Of a stretch of 64,000 nucleotides of DNA, positions 49,001 to 60,654 are shown in pieces. The notes beneath the pieces are model-generated. The model did not search any database and was not told the origin of the DNA. It saw only the letters and a program-made list of their open reading frames with translations. Position 1 is the first letter of the stretch. Each line of letters begins with the position of its first letter. Origin of the DNA: Coffea arabica (Eukaryota; Streptophyta; Magnoliopsida; Gentianales; Rubiaceae). The position numbers and the translations under genes are program-made. Where the stretch lies: positions 8,806,501 to 8,870,500 of the forward strand of contig NC_092317.1 in the NCBI RefSeq assembly GCF_036785885.1, read 5' to 3'.

Positions 49001-52000
49001 ATTGATTTGATTGCCTTCAGTTACAATGCACAACTGTTTCGGCTCTTATTAATTAACATTATCATTTGATGATGTGTATGAATACCTCATTCTCTTTCTT
49101 ATGGATACCTCAATTTATGAGTTTATTTTGTTGATTAATTTATTTGACTGTCTGTTTTAATACCATGGTCTTTCTTCTCCCTTTCTTTTTCCTTTCTTCC
49201 TTATATCTATCCTGAACTGGATTTGTTCTTTGACTATTGACTTTGTGACAGATCAATGTTTTACACTGATGAATTTCTTTGGGAAACAATGTTTCCCTGG
49301 ATATGATATATGTAAAAGGGCTCTAGTGAAAGAATATATTCAGTTTGTGTTAGAGAAAATGTTTCCTTTTGGTTTATCCCTAGGATTCAGTTTAAAGATC
49401 AAAGGTAAACCAGGAAATACTTTAGATGTAGACCATCCAAATTCATGCATCCTCCTGCACAGAGGACACTGCTTTTGGCCCAAAGTTGTACTTTACATAC
49501 AACCAGATGAGTGCAGGGAAGCAATTGCATTTAGTTTAATGTTGCTCATGGCTTATGTTTTCTATTCAATACCAATTGTTTTTCTTTGCTGCTGGACTGA
49601 CCTCACTTGTTTAGAACCCAAGTTTGTACATCGTAAATCTCATGTGTTAAATTTAATTTTCATGCTGTGGTGATTCATTTCTTCTTGAATGTCTCAATAC
49701 CAGGCGTCAGTACCTGAGTAATGCCGTGCTTCAGGCAAAGAGTGCCACTGAAGTTGATAATACGAGTGTTTCAGCACGAGGCTCTCTTGACAATGGACTT
49801 CTGGATTTGCTTGAAGGAAAGCTTACTGTTATTCAGTTCCAAATCAAAATCAAAGAGGAACTAGAGGCTATGGCCTCTAGATTAGAGGCTTCTCCAAGCA
49901 CAGTCAACTCCGTTTCAAATGACTCACAACAAGAACAGAGCACCTCCCCCAATGCTGATTTGATCCGTACTATATCAGAAAAGGCAAAAGAGTTGTCCTT
50001 GGATTTGAAGAGCATCACTCAGCTATATAATGATTATGCTGTTCCATTTGAGCTCTGGGAGGTATATTGGACTAACCATATTTGCCCTCAACTTTGCAAA
50101 CCCCCCCCCCCCCCCCCCCCCAAAAAAAACTATGATTCCACATGATGAAAGAGAGAACAAAAAGAGACTCTGCGGTGTTTGCTTTGTGACCTCATCATTC
50201 TATTTGTCTAAATAAATGTTCACTCCGTTGCTTGTACATGCATGCAGACTCACACATGGTTAGCTGAAGATAAATATGTAACTAGAATTAGAGAAGGGGT
50301 TAAGTAGGAAGTGAGATGTTGCGAGATGGAAAATGGATGCTCATAATGGTACTTTTGAACAAATTAAGAAACACTCCATCAAGATCATTGTTACCATAAC
50401 AACACTGGTTTTGAAATTGTGCTCAGGTAGCAGAATCCTTTTGCATCAATGTGAAAACTATATGGATGTTTTTGTTTGTCTCTTCATTAACTTTGCTGTG
50501 CATTTTTTTTTTTTTGGGTATCCATTATATTCTTTTGACGTTACTGAGTAAAAATAAGAACCATTCTCATTTTTATTCTCGGTTGAACACAAAGGAATGG
50601 CTTTAAGGGCAACAAATATTCAGCTCATTTTTTTGGTGTGGAAAGTTGTACAGAAGCTACAGTTCCATAAAATCCTAGTCGTGTCCCTAGTCTTGTTTGC
50701 ATCTTTGATTTAGTCCTAGTTGAAGTGGTTTCCCTGATGACCAGAGACTACAGTTTTAGCTAGAAATGGAAAGGGATCTATTTATTCTTTGTTTTTTCTG
50801 GAATTGTTCTTCTGCATAACATAGACCTTTTGGCCAATTCTTCCACAAGGGTACCAGTGCTTCATGTCCAATGCTTTTTTTTTTTTTACTATGTTGGTGG
50901 ATCATGCCCTTTACTCCATACCTTTTTGATAATGTTCATTATCTTGGGTAAACCTCATGGTTTGCATGCTCTGGGTCATCCATTTTTAAAGTTAGTTTCT
51001 TCTTTTGCTTTGTTTCTTAAAGGCATGTCTGGAAATGCTGTACTTTGCTAGCTATTCTGGTGATGCTGATAGTAGCATCGTGAGGGAGACCTGGGCCAGA
51101 CTCATTGATCAAGCTCTTTCGAAGGGTGGCATTGCCGAAGCTTGTGCAGTATTAAAGAGGGTTGGCTCCCGTCTTTATCCTGGGGATGGAGCAGTCTTAC
51201 CATTAGACACATTGTGTCTACAGCTTGAGAAGGCTGCTTTGGTATGGGGTTCCCCCAATTTAGCTTTTTCTCCAGCTTTTCTTTGACTTTCTTTTTTCAA
51301 CTTCTTCTTACGAACTGATTTATGAAGTTTCCTATTATTTTTATCTTTGTGGAACAAGTACATTTTCCTGCCAACTTTGACATTTTAATTTGTCACAAGT
51401 GTGTTGCGATCATAATTTTGAAATTTTTGTAGGAGCGAGTGGTTTCAGGGGTTGAATCTGTTGGAGATGAAGATATTGCAAGAGCTCTATTAGCTGCTTG
51501 CAAAGGTGCAGTAGAACCTGTATTGAATACTTATGAACAATTGTTATCAAATGGAGCAATTTTACCATCTCCAAATTTGAGGTTACGCCTTCTTCGCTCG
51601 GTGCTCGTGGTGCTTAGAGAGTGGGCAATGTCCGTTTTTGCACATAGGATGAGTACAAGTGCTACTGGAGCTTCTTTAATCCTTGGTGGAACATTTTCCT
51701 TTGGGCAAACCACAACCATTAACCAAGGGGTTCGTGATAAGATTAGTAGTGCCGCTAACAGGTAAGCTCCTCGTCTTTATTTTAATTAATTAGGCTTAAA
51801 TCCCATCTCAATATAACAGAATTCTGAGGTGCAAACTCTGATACATTACAATTTTGTATTTTTTTTAATTGAAAATCGCTATTAGAATTTTTCCAAGGTG
51901 TCGATGTGGAAATCCTTTTAACATGTACATTGTACCATTGTGATGGAGAGTATGACGTTCTTTTGGAGATAACATTTAATTTGAAGCTATTAACTTTTGC

Positions 52001-52816
52001 TAACAATAGGAAGTCCTAAAATTGTGAGAAAAGTTTATTAAGGTGTCTTCGGATCGTGGCAAACGCTTAATGCTGGTCCTGTATCTGTGCTAGAATCTAT
52101 TGGATTTACAGTTGGTATTCTGTTTTGGCATGTAATATACCAAGGTAGCTGTAAAATTCTGATTTCCACGACAGTGGGCTTCTGAGGTCTTTATACCGGG
52201 ATCCCGAACAAGTTTCCATGCTAAAAGAATCTACCATACAGCTACCCCAATGTACTATAGTGGCTATGGTATTCCAATTTTCAATCTGGTAGACTTCTAA
52301 CATGTTAACAGCAGTTATTCAGCATGTTGACTTTACTCTCTCTCTCTCTCTCTCTCTCGTATATCACTTGTTTTTAGAGTTGTCGCGTGTTTTGACTCTA
52401 AATTCAATTTGCTTGACATGGTAAACTCTCACACCACCTTTGTTTAACTATAAAGTCTATTGGGTTAATTACTTCATATGAAAAACTCTATTCTCAGTTG
52501 TTTTCACCCTACACTTATTGTGTTGTAAACATTAGTCAATATAATGTGCAAATATTTGATCTGGTTTAGTTCTGCACTATTATTGGGTTGATATTTGCAA
52601 GTTCGATGGGCGGAAGGGTCTCTTGTCTTATCTACCTGATTACTTAGCTCATTGAATTCCAGTATATCAAATCTGATAGTGACACACTCTATTTACAGGT
52701 ACTTGACTGAGGTCAGGAGACTGCCACTGCCACAGAGTCAAACTGAAGCAGTCTCTCGAGGTTTCCGAGAGCTTGAAGAATCACTGCAAAGTCATTTTCC
52801 ATTTGACCGTTTTTGA
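40067..52816 (+). CDS. NUP155: Nuclear pore complex protein NUP155
   Basis: Thirteen exons: 40067-40225, 42054-42223, 44601-44727, 44892-45154, 45424-47074, 47158-47370, 47519-47766, 47882-48287, 48476-48681, 49704-50061, 51023-51241, 51433-51761, 52699-52816 (1488 residues; the Arabidopsis protein is about 1460). Phase closes at every junction. The N-terminal half is the seven-bladed propeller (WELPPVLIERYNASGGEGTA, LFIWRFDKW, DGQCPEYSVDEQAI, SGRDGHVYEMQYTTG, LYGRTEQMKIQVFSLG). From about residue 570 the rest is the helical Nup155/Nup170 stack (HHVTRLISNFDANTRQAVVQ, KYLELLARYYVLKRQHILAAHVLV, ending FPFDRF). It is a scaffold nucleoporin of the inner ring that links the pore to the membrane. 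No damage is seen. Intron 1 (1.8 kb) carries a G-rich tract and a decayed copia fragment. Confidence 0.96.
40335..40374 (+). repeat. G-rich tract in NUP155 intron 1
   Basis: Eight G, AGGC, seven G, TT, four G on the transcribed-sense strand, after a 15-T run. It could fold as a G-quadruplex in the pre-mRNA. Confidence 0.75.
41375..41765 (+). pseudogene. Decayed copia RNase H end in NUP155 intron 1
   Basis: With frame changes, the + strand reads WKSSEGKMQ...LASSST, then PMNLVYNSQAAIYIALNLVL and RHSTKHFEVDCHFVQEKLLE, then SSLNQSADLCT. These match the end of copia RNase H (SWRSKKQxxVARSSAEAE, DNQAAIxIAxNPVFHxRTKHIEIDCHFVREK). It is followed by GGAGGAATTTTAAGAG, like a polypurine tract plus LTR start. 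Stops and frameshifts show an old dead copy. Confidence 0.75.
50100..50128 (+). repeat. Poly(C)-poly(A) tract in NUP155 intron 10
   Basis: About 21 consecutive C residues followed by eight A, 40 bp after the exon 10 donor. Confidence 0.9.
52336..52358. repeat. (TC)n microsatellite in NUP155 intron 12
   Basis: About eleven TC units. A polypyrimidine run of this kind lies well upstream (340 bp) of the exon 13 acceptor. Confidence 0.9.
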
Positions 52817-53460
52817 TATTCCCTCTAATTTAAGTTTGTTAGTATTTAACATTTCTTGTTTCTTTGCATTGTGTTAAGAATCAACACATCTTTTCCAATG
52901 ATCTGACCTATTAATGTGATCTTCCACCTCATTCATCATGGCGTTGCTTATGGAATTTCACTCTTATTTGCAACCATCATTTGGCTGCTTAAATGTTCGA
53001 GGCAGGGCCTGTGGAGCTGAATATTCTTCTTGTATTGAGTGTTGCTAAGCTTAGACGTAGCTCACGACTAATAATATTTCAGCACGTTGTAGAGAATGGA
53101 GATGAATCCAGTTAAACACTTGGGGTACTTGCAGGGCTCACCAGACCAACTTTGGTCTGATCTTCATCAGTGATGTTTTGAGTAATAGGGATTGAATCAA
53201 TCAAGGCAGGTGAGGCTGGGAAGTAATTCAGAGTATTTGTAAATGAATAATTTCAATATGTATAAGAGAAATTTGCCGGCCCTTTTTAGGCCATCATGGG
53301 TTTGTAATAAACTAACATCGAAGCATCTTCAAGGGACCTGAATTAGTAGTTTGGAAGGTACAGGATAAACTAGGGTAGGTAACGTAAATTGCATTCAATA
53401 TTTCGGGTACAGTTGCTACAAATGGATGCAGATATGTCACCTGTGAAATTAAAGGTGAGG
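52817..53460 (+). other. NUP155 3' untranslated region and flank
   Basis: Less AT-rich sequence continues for about 500 bp past the stop. GTAATAAAC near 53304 and AATTTGCATTC-type words suggest polyadenylation near 53300-53400. No other gene is seen. Confidence 0.45.
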
Positions 53461-53769
53461 AAGAAAAGGTAATTTTTTTTTTTTTTAGTATATAGAGAAT
53501 GTATACACAAGCAAAATTTGGTAGTCGAATTTAAATTGAAAGAATGTGGTCTAGTCTAAGATTCATCAATATAGGAAAGATTAAATTTTAGAAAGAAAAG
53601 TGAAGAAAAAAATTTTTTTTTTGCAAGAAGTTTCTTGAAGAATAGTGCCCGATTGTTCCTTCCCGAATGAAGGGAAAAAAAAATGGAAAACTCACGTCTT
53701 TTGTAATAAGTTGGTGCTTGTACTTCATTGATTATGGATTATCAGTAACAATTATTTTTAATGGTGTAA

Positions 53770-54225
53770 CATTTTTTGAATAGAGTATAATTCTACGTGA
53801 ATTAGTTATAAAATTTCACAATAAAGATGCAATTATTATGTATGGATTCACATGAATAGTAATAAAATATTAAACTTTTATTGTAAGAATGAGCAGCTGA
53901 CTTCTTTGAATCAGTTGAATCCCCTATAAAATTCATAGTTCATTTATTTAGAATTAAAAATGTTAAAAAATATATTACATGGTCCAGGGATGGTTGTCCT
54001 GCGTCCGTTAACTAGAGGAGGGCATATTTGAAGTATAATTTTATATAAATTATCTGTAAAATTTTACAATGAAGACATAATTATTACGTATGAGATCCAC
54101 ATGAATAGTAATAGGACATTAAACTTCTATTGTAAGAATGAACAGCTGGTTTCTGTTAAAAATATATTACATGGTTTCAGGGGTGGCTGTCCCGTGCCGG
54201 TTAACTAGATGAGGGCATGACTGGA
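53770..54225. repeat. Diverged tandem duplication
   Basis: The left unit (about 53785-54030) and right unit (about 54034-54225) share, in the same order, TATAATT.TA, AATTATTA.GTATG, CACATGAATAGTAATA, TATTGTAAGAATGA.CAGCTG, ATATATTACATGGT and GTTAACTAGA.GAGGGCAT. The right unit lacks about 60 bp in the middle. Non-coding. Confidence 0.75.
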
Positions 54226-54447
54226 ACTGTCAGACAGCAAGGTTTGATGCTTCCATATCAGGAAATTCTAACTTAAGAATTGGGGAACCTAAAAGGTTCA
54301 CTGCTTTTGGCCATTGCAAGGTTTTTGCACCGACACACACTAGGCAAAAGAAGGTCAGTATGTGTGTACAGCAATATGTTATTTGTCTTTTTTATGAGGT
54401 GTGGTTAGGAATGTACGTGAGCCGAGCAACTTTTTATGAGGTGTGGT

Positions 54448-55139
54448 TAGGGATGTACGCGAGCCGAGCTTCTCGCGAGTAGCTCAGTCAACGGCTTGGC
54501 TCGAACTCGGTCAAATCGAGTTCGAGCCGAGTTTCGAGTAGCTCGATTGGCGTTCGAGTCGAGTTTCGAGTCTCAAATTTTTGGCTCGAGGCTTGTTGAG
54601 TAGCTTGTCGAGCCGAGCTATTTAAATAATATATTTATAATTTAAATCATATATATGTATTATAATTATAAAATGACTATTATGGGTATAGGTTATACGG
54701 AATTTACAATATACTCTTCTTTATAATAAAATTTTATAAGGGTAAAAAAGTAATAACATAATTATAAAAATACCTAAAAAGAAAAAATGTCTAAAAAATG
54801 CCTCAGTTTTTTGGTCGAGTCGAGTCAAAAAACTTGATTAGACTCGGCTTGATAAGGCTTGACTAAGGGTCGAGCCTTATCGAGTCGAGTTTCGAGCTTA
54901 GAGCGAGTACATCGAGTCAAGTTTCGAGTATCAATTTTTTTGACTCGATCGAGCTCGAGCCTAGGGATATATGAGTCGAGTCGAGCTCGAGTATAGCACT
55001 ACTCGAATCGAGTCTAATGATTTAAAAAATCGATTCAATTTATTTCTATCCCTAGGTACCACACCTAGGGATGTAATCGAGCCGAGTCGAGCTCGAGTAT
55101 AGCACTACTCGAGCTTGACTCGGCTCGATTACATCCCTA
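54448..55139. mobile_element. hAT-like element with CGAGCCGAG arms
   Basis: It begins TAGGGATGTACGCGAGCCG and ends CGGCTCGATTACATCCCTA. The exact 8-bp repeat GGTGTGGT lies at 54440-54447 and 55140-55147. Subterminal DNA is rich in TCGAGT words and the core is AT-rich. A 42-bp direct duplication at the left edge repeats both the target sequence and the first 25 bases of the element (54398-54439). Confidence 0.82.
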
Positions 55140-55200
55140 GGTGTGGTACCTAGGGATGGAAATAAATTGAATCGATTTTTTAAATCATTAGACTCGATTC
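55005..55200. repeat. 196-bp near-perfect palindrome spanning the right end of the hAT-like element
   Basis: Arms 55005-55099 and 55106-55200 are reverse complements with only a couple of mismatches (G/A near 55090, T/C near 55049). The loop is TAGCAC. Each arm contains ATCCCTAGGTACCACACC, i.e. a transposon terminus plus the target repeat in inverted form. Confidence 0.9.
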
Positions 55201-55204
55201 ATAT

Positions 55205-55512
55205 TTTTGTACTCGAATTCGAATCTTATATGAGTTCAAAATTTAAGTTAAAGTTTGATTCTAGAGTTCAAAATCTTCTTTAACTTTTTACTTTTAATAT
55301 TACGTTATCAATATTACGTGTACAATATACAATAGAAATATAACTTTGCACCAAAATATTAATAAAAATATTAGAAATTATACGGGTCTCATTGAGCCTA
55401 AACGAGGTATAAGTTCGAATTCGATTCGACACCTTAATTGAATCTTAATATTTGTTCAAAGTCTAGCTCGAGTTGGTTAAAAAATCGAACTTGAATTGAG
55501 TTCATTAAGGCC
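55205..55512. other. Probable relic of a related CGAG-rich element
   Basis: ACTCGAATTCGAATCTTATA, AGTTCGAATTCGATTCGACA and TCTAGCTCGAGTTGG resemble the arms of the neighbouring hAT-like elements. No intact end on the right can be defined. Confidence 0.4.
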
Positions 55513-55706
55513 TCGGTTGGTTTATCGCCCTGGTGCCATAAAAGAAAAAAGGGATGAAATACATGAATTATAACTCTTACTACAACAAACTGACTTTTGG
55601 GAGCGGTTTTTCAATGCATGTAACTCAAAGCTGCTGATCATATGAGACATCCGTGTGAAATTCAGTACAACTCACAAAAGCTGATGCCAATACTAGTATT
55701 CCACAT

Positions 55707-57104
55707 TCATCCGGATCTTCTTTTGCTGCTCAGCAAATACTCAAATGGAGGATTCGAAAATTTTCCTTCAAGTAATAATTCAGCAACAGCTTTATACATG
55801 CCTTCAGTGAGGTGAACACCATCCCAGTTGATGTACTGAGAAGGGTTGGAGCAGGAAGTAGCCAAGGGTGAACCACAAGTGTTAAACAGATCAAAATTGT
55901 ACAAACCAGATTTAGATCCACAGCAGGCTTTGAAAAGTTCTTTGATGCCGTATTTCTCGGGATTCTTTACCACTGAAGCATATGCATTCCAGTAATCTGC
56001 ATACACTATCACAGCATTTGGGAACTTTTTCCTGAAATCATTTAACTTGGCTTGAAGAATGGTGTTGTGAGCATAGCTTTGTTTGTTTGAACTTGCCACA
56101 CAGCCTAAAGTGTCCCTATCATTCTCAGCAGCCAGATACATGGTTAGTGTTAGGCACCCTGTTGGTGGCAGCCCTTGAACAACAAGATACTTCACTCCCT
56201 TGTTCAGAATGGCCTGTGAATTCAACACCAAAAATGGTACACATAAAGCTAATGACATCCATTATTTCTCCATTTCATTGTCCATCCTACTCGCCATAGC
56301 TAAGAAAAAGATGCTTGCACGAGTTTCAGGATAAGGATCAATTGATGCAAAACAAAGGGTATAACAAAAAGATAACAATTGAAACGTTCCTTTACAAATC
56401 AATAAACTACATATACCATCCATCAAATAATGAAATAATGTGTGCATTATTACCTCTAAGAAACGAGTCACACTACCAATGGCTAGCTTCTGAATTGTTG
56501 TGCCTGAGACAGAAGATCCAAGAGTATATGCATAATCATTTGCACCAATTTCACCAAGCCAAATCAAGGCATTATCAAAAACAGCTTTGCACTCTTTAGG
56601 TGTTGTTATTGAATTTTTACACCCTTTGGTTTCCAAAAATTCGTTAAACCAAACAAGCTGAGTTTGAAGTGACTGAGGGGTACGGTTAAGTGTGAGATTG
56701 TTCTTCACAAAGAAACTATAGATTATTGCAGTAGAGCCAGCAACAGCAAAATTAACACCATGAGATTTGTCTGCTGTTTTACTTAGATAAGGTGGCAAGA
56801 AAGGCAAAGAAAGTTGTTGAGCTAAAAAGTCAATCACCAACCTTCCATCAGAGTATCTGTTTGTGGGATGGTGGAAGAAAGTTTGGCCATAAGGAGAGCG
56901 TGACGCATAGAGGTATGCATTTGGACCAGTGGTTGAGTTGGTGTTGCCAGTGTCAGTGTAGGAATCTCCAAATGCATAAATGGACTTGAAAGGCGGAATT
57001 GGATGAGTTGCAGTTTTGGCAGATGTGGCACAATTGGTGACAGGGGATGACAGGATGATGAATGTAAAGGTGATAGTAAGGAGGATAAGGGAAGAAGCCA
57101 TCAC
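55707..57104 (-). CDS. GDSL esterase/lipase, secreted
   Basis: Two exons on the - strand, 57104-56454 and 56213-55707, joined in phase 0 (385 residues, normal for the family). A hydrophobic signal peptide covers about residues 4-25. Block I FGDSYTDTGN places the nucleophile at Ser48, block III is GEIGANDY (Asn189), and block V DGVHLTE gives the acid and base at Asp348 and His351. The TNRYSDGR and GVNFAVAGS motifs are also typical. Family members hydrolyse ester bonds of lipids, cutin or acetylated polysaccharides, usually in the apoplast. The substrate cannot be read from sequence. Residues GLPPTGCL and CCG further support the subfamily with At5g03610-like proteins. Confidence 0.93.
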
Positions 57105-57145
57105 TTTTTTCAGTTAGATTTCAGAAGTTAGAACCTCACTGCTAT

Positions 57146-57153
57146 CTTTATAG
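57146..57153 (-). promoter_or_regulatory. Probable TATA box of the GDSL gene
   Basis: CTATAAAG on the - strand, about 42 bp before the ATG at 57104, which would give a very short leader. Confidence 0.6.
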
Positions 57154-57159
57154 AATACT

Positions 57160-58846
57160 TGTGCCTCTTAGGAGAGACAAGTATTTACCATGTACATGTC
57201 TTCACCCTCCACCAAATCAATACAGAAGTTTCACTTCATATGAATAAAACTAAAGACCAAACTAAGAAAATGGAAGTGCATGTTTCTTTAGCTCTTTGAT
57301 AATCATATATGCCGTGGAATATTGATTCATTATCTAGCTACTTTAAATCCATCTTCCGGAAAAGCATGTATAGGCCAAAAAGGTTTTCTAATTCAACACT
57401 AATAGTATCCTTATTTTGCTGAATTCATTCTCCATCCATCACTATCCAGCATAATCTTATTCTTAGTTCAGCTAATTGGTTGATCTAGATTACAGAAAAG
57501 GATGCCAATGAATTAAGGATTAACTGCTGAAGTAGTGGTGGGAATTGATGAAATCCATGAGTAGTATTTATGGAGGCAATTGACAGCAGCAACAGACATG
57601 ATTTTTCCTTTCTACGTTATGGTTAGAAATTTATGGAGGTTGTTGGAAAGCTTGAGATCATAAATGTACATCCACCCCCTCCAACTGCTTCTTCGGTGAT
57701 TTTGGAATTTGGTTGACTAGACCAACTGTAAGAAGGTGAAATGTAGTGAGCAGAGAACTGTTTCTTTGCATGGGATTGGGAGCTGCAGTAACAAGCTTCC
57801 AATATTCTGTGTGTCGGTTACCCTCTTTCTTAATTAATTAGAATCACATATCTCTTTTAATGATCTGCAGAGACAAATATTAATCATGTCTCACACGTAT
57901 TTAAGTTTCAATTCGTTTTCTACAAAAGTTATTGTTGCTGCACTTAACAAAAGCTGGTGATACATCATTTGATTGAGTTTTTATGTGTCGAAGTATCATA
58001 CAAAAGAAGGGATTGATAAGTGTCGAATCAATGATTTGATTTGTATGTTTGAACACAATGCGAACAATTCTTAGTCAGAATAAGATATTCACATACAAAC
58101 GGTGAGTTTTAGAAGACATGTTGTAGTGTTTTGTTTCGTGAATTATGCTTATTTAGGAGTTATTATTATTTTTCACTTCTCTAAAATGCCCTTATTTAAT
58201 GCACTTTTTTCTCGGTGAATATAATCTAATTTATTCACTAATTACTTTAATTCATGGTTTGAATGGTGCAGCTTTTTATCAATGTTGTTGTTGCAATTAA
58301 TGTAAAAGTATAATGATTAGTTATGCTACTAATATTAATGTAAGGGTATTTTAGAAAAATAGTAGATTAGATTTACACTTTCAATAAAATTAACTAATTT
58401 TTCTCAGATTGTGTGCAAAAAAAAATCAAGACTTGTACATTTCACTACCCAGTCTATTGACAAGTGGCAATGACTAGACACACACCGAAAATGAAAACAT
58501 GGATAAGTGATAAAAATAGACAAATTTTGTGCAAGTGAATGATAACGTCACTTTCGCACCCTCTCTACAATTATTTAATTGCATGTTGGTCCTAAGTTCC
58601 TTTAAGCCAAAGATTAATGAGGTTTTGCAATTACATGCAAAGTTATGTTATTTAAATGTTGGATTAATGATTTATACATTGACAGTGTATATAGCATCGT
58701 TATTGGATGCATGACAACTCATGTATCATGCGTCCAACCGTAATAGTGTATATATTATTATTGTACATAAGATTTACTCATGCATATTTGGTCCTTTGGG
58801 TTGAAAGGTTTGCAAGATTTAACCATTAAGACCAAATTACTACGCC
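57160..58846. other. Intergenic DNA upstream of the GDSL gene
   Basis: AT-rich DNA without recognisable genes. Frames are short and unsupported. Confidence 0.5.
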
Positions 58847-58856
58847 AATTTTAGAT

Positions 58857-60244
58857 GAGTTTATTGCCAAAATAACTCTCCTTAAAAAACATATACCCAA
58901 AATAATCTAATTTTAAAATTTATTATCATTATGATTCTTTTTTTGCCACATAGGTTACATATGTGCTAGGATAGAGATAGAGGCATGCTCCATTTCTTTT
59001 TCCAATCTAATATCTTCCTTGATTCTCTCTCTCTAAACCTTCCCATACTTCTTTTCTTTGCATTATCTTTCTCTTGTCAAACGTAATTCTGAGAAGTCAA
59101 TATTTATATTAATAATATTTAAAACTTCAGTATCATACTTAATATTGTTCCGGTGGATAAAAATATTCTTCTAGAATTGATAATTTCAAGGTAAACAAAG
59201 ATTATTCTCGTCTTTTTTATTGTGAAATTTATGGAACATTCCTATGGCCATCAAAAAAATGGTCATGAATGGTAAAGAAAAATGACGAGAAAGTGGTTAA
59301 TTTTGATTGGTGAAGCTTGAAGTGCAGAGTACTGGTTCAAATATTTCAACTCTACTTGCAATTGGATCACGTATCTGTCTTGGAATTTTTTTTTCTTGGA
59401 AATTTATTATAGTTATACTATGATTGAGTGTTTTTTCAAGTTATTCTACTCTACTTAGAGATAAAGAAGAGACGTATGCTTATTTGTCTTCTTGATTCTC
59501 ATAAAGTATAACTTTTTGTTATTTTTTTGGTTTGTCACCTATTTGAATGATTGCCAACTTATTTGAAACTTGTTTTTAGAACCCCATTAACTAATTCCAT
59601 CTTGATTTTCTTTAATATTCTGAAGAATGGTTCCTGACTAGTTAGGAAATTGTGCAAATCATTAAGTAAGAGTTGAAGGAAAAAAAAAATATAAAGGTGA
59701 AACATCATGAACAATATTGAAAATATTCAATTGGAACTAGAGAAGAAAATTTCAACTTGATTACTTGTTGTAAAAGTTTTTTTCAAGGAGTAGGAAGGAC
59801 AATATAAACAAATATCATAGCTTTGAAGTTGTTGTGACTTTTTCTTGTTATTGCTTACAATTTTCATTGAAATTTTCATTGTAATTTTTGTATTTTTAAA
59901 AAATTGTTTTTTTTTAAAAAATATATGCAATAATAGGTTTGATTCATTTCAAAAAAAATGTAGAGACCAATAATTGTAAGGTCAATAATGGTAGAATTTA
60001 TTTTAAATAATTATAAGGAAATTATCAAAGTTATACTATTTTCTTGTGCCTCTATAATAAAAAAATTTAAATTTTTAGTTCATGTTAGAAACGATAGAGT
60101 AGATAAAAACTTTCCTTTCTTGCTATCCTATATGACAATCAGGATAATTAGGTGGCAACAATAACATCTTTATGGGATTAAAATTGGAAAGTGAATCAAA
60201 TTGGGAATATTTTTTTAGAAAAGTGTTATTTTGGCAAAAAATTC
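58857..60244. mobile_element. MULE-like element with short inverted ends
   Basis: Left end GAGTTTATTGCCAAAATAAC and inverted right end GAATTTTTTGCCAAAATAAC match at 18 of 20 positions. The exact 10-bp string AATTTTAGAT flanks both ends (58847-58856, 60245-60254). A 9-10 bp duplication fits Mutator-like elements. The 1.4-kb body is AT-rich with no transposase frame. Confidence 0.65.
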
Positions 60245-60249
60245 AATTT

Positions 60250-60544
60250 TAGATAGTGAACTACGTCTGCTGCTAATGTAGTTGCTTGTCGAGCATTTGA
60301 CAAAGTGACACCATCCATTTCAAATAGAATTTGTCCTGTGAACACACGAGCAACTCAACCCATATGATTTCCTTTTCCTCTTCCCATTCTTACTTAGTAC
60401 TCCCGTAGGTTTCTCAATAATAGGGAGATCTGCGAGAACTCTTACGCATGTCTTACCATTTCTTTAGAATAGTCTGCTCATAGCAGTACGGAAGTGTCCA
60501 ATTATAGCACGCGCTGCTTCAATGGCTCGATATGAAAGAAGACC
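60250..60544 (-). pseudogene. rpl16: Nuclear relic of mitochondrial rpl16
   Basis: On the - strand, with one premature TAA, one frame change and a TGG-to-TGA change, the sequence reads LSYRAIEAARAIIGHFRTAMS, RNGKTCVRVLADLPIIEKPT, then MGRGKGNHMG, VARVFTGQILFEMDGVTLSN and ARQA. This matches the C-terminal half of plant ribosomal protein L16 in its mitochondrial form (GKGNPTGWIARVSTGQILFE, FEMDGVSLSNARQA). It is a decayed nuclear copy of organelle DNA or an old nuclear transfer that died. The chloroplast form fits less well (its GKGSPEYWVAVVKPGR differs). Confidence 0.72.
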
Positions 60545-60584
60545 TTTTTTTTTTAATCAAAGGATGATCTGACACCTCCTTTAA

Positions 60585-60654
60585 TTTTTTTTTTTTTCAC
60601 TATAGATAGAATTCGAACCCCATTTTTTTTTTTCACTATAGATAGAATTCGAAC
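60585..60654. repeat. Two-copy 35-bp tandem repeat
   Basis: A T run followed by CACTATAGATAGAATTCGAA and CC occurs twice, at about 60587-60619 and 60624-60654. Confidence 0.85.

Noticed and set aside
49230-49673. 147-codon + frame
   Set aside because: It lies inside NUP155 intron 9 between well-supported exons, has no recognised domain, and its composition is that of the flanking intron.
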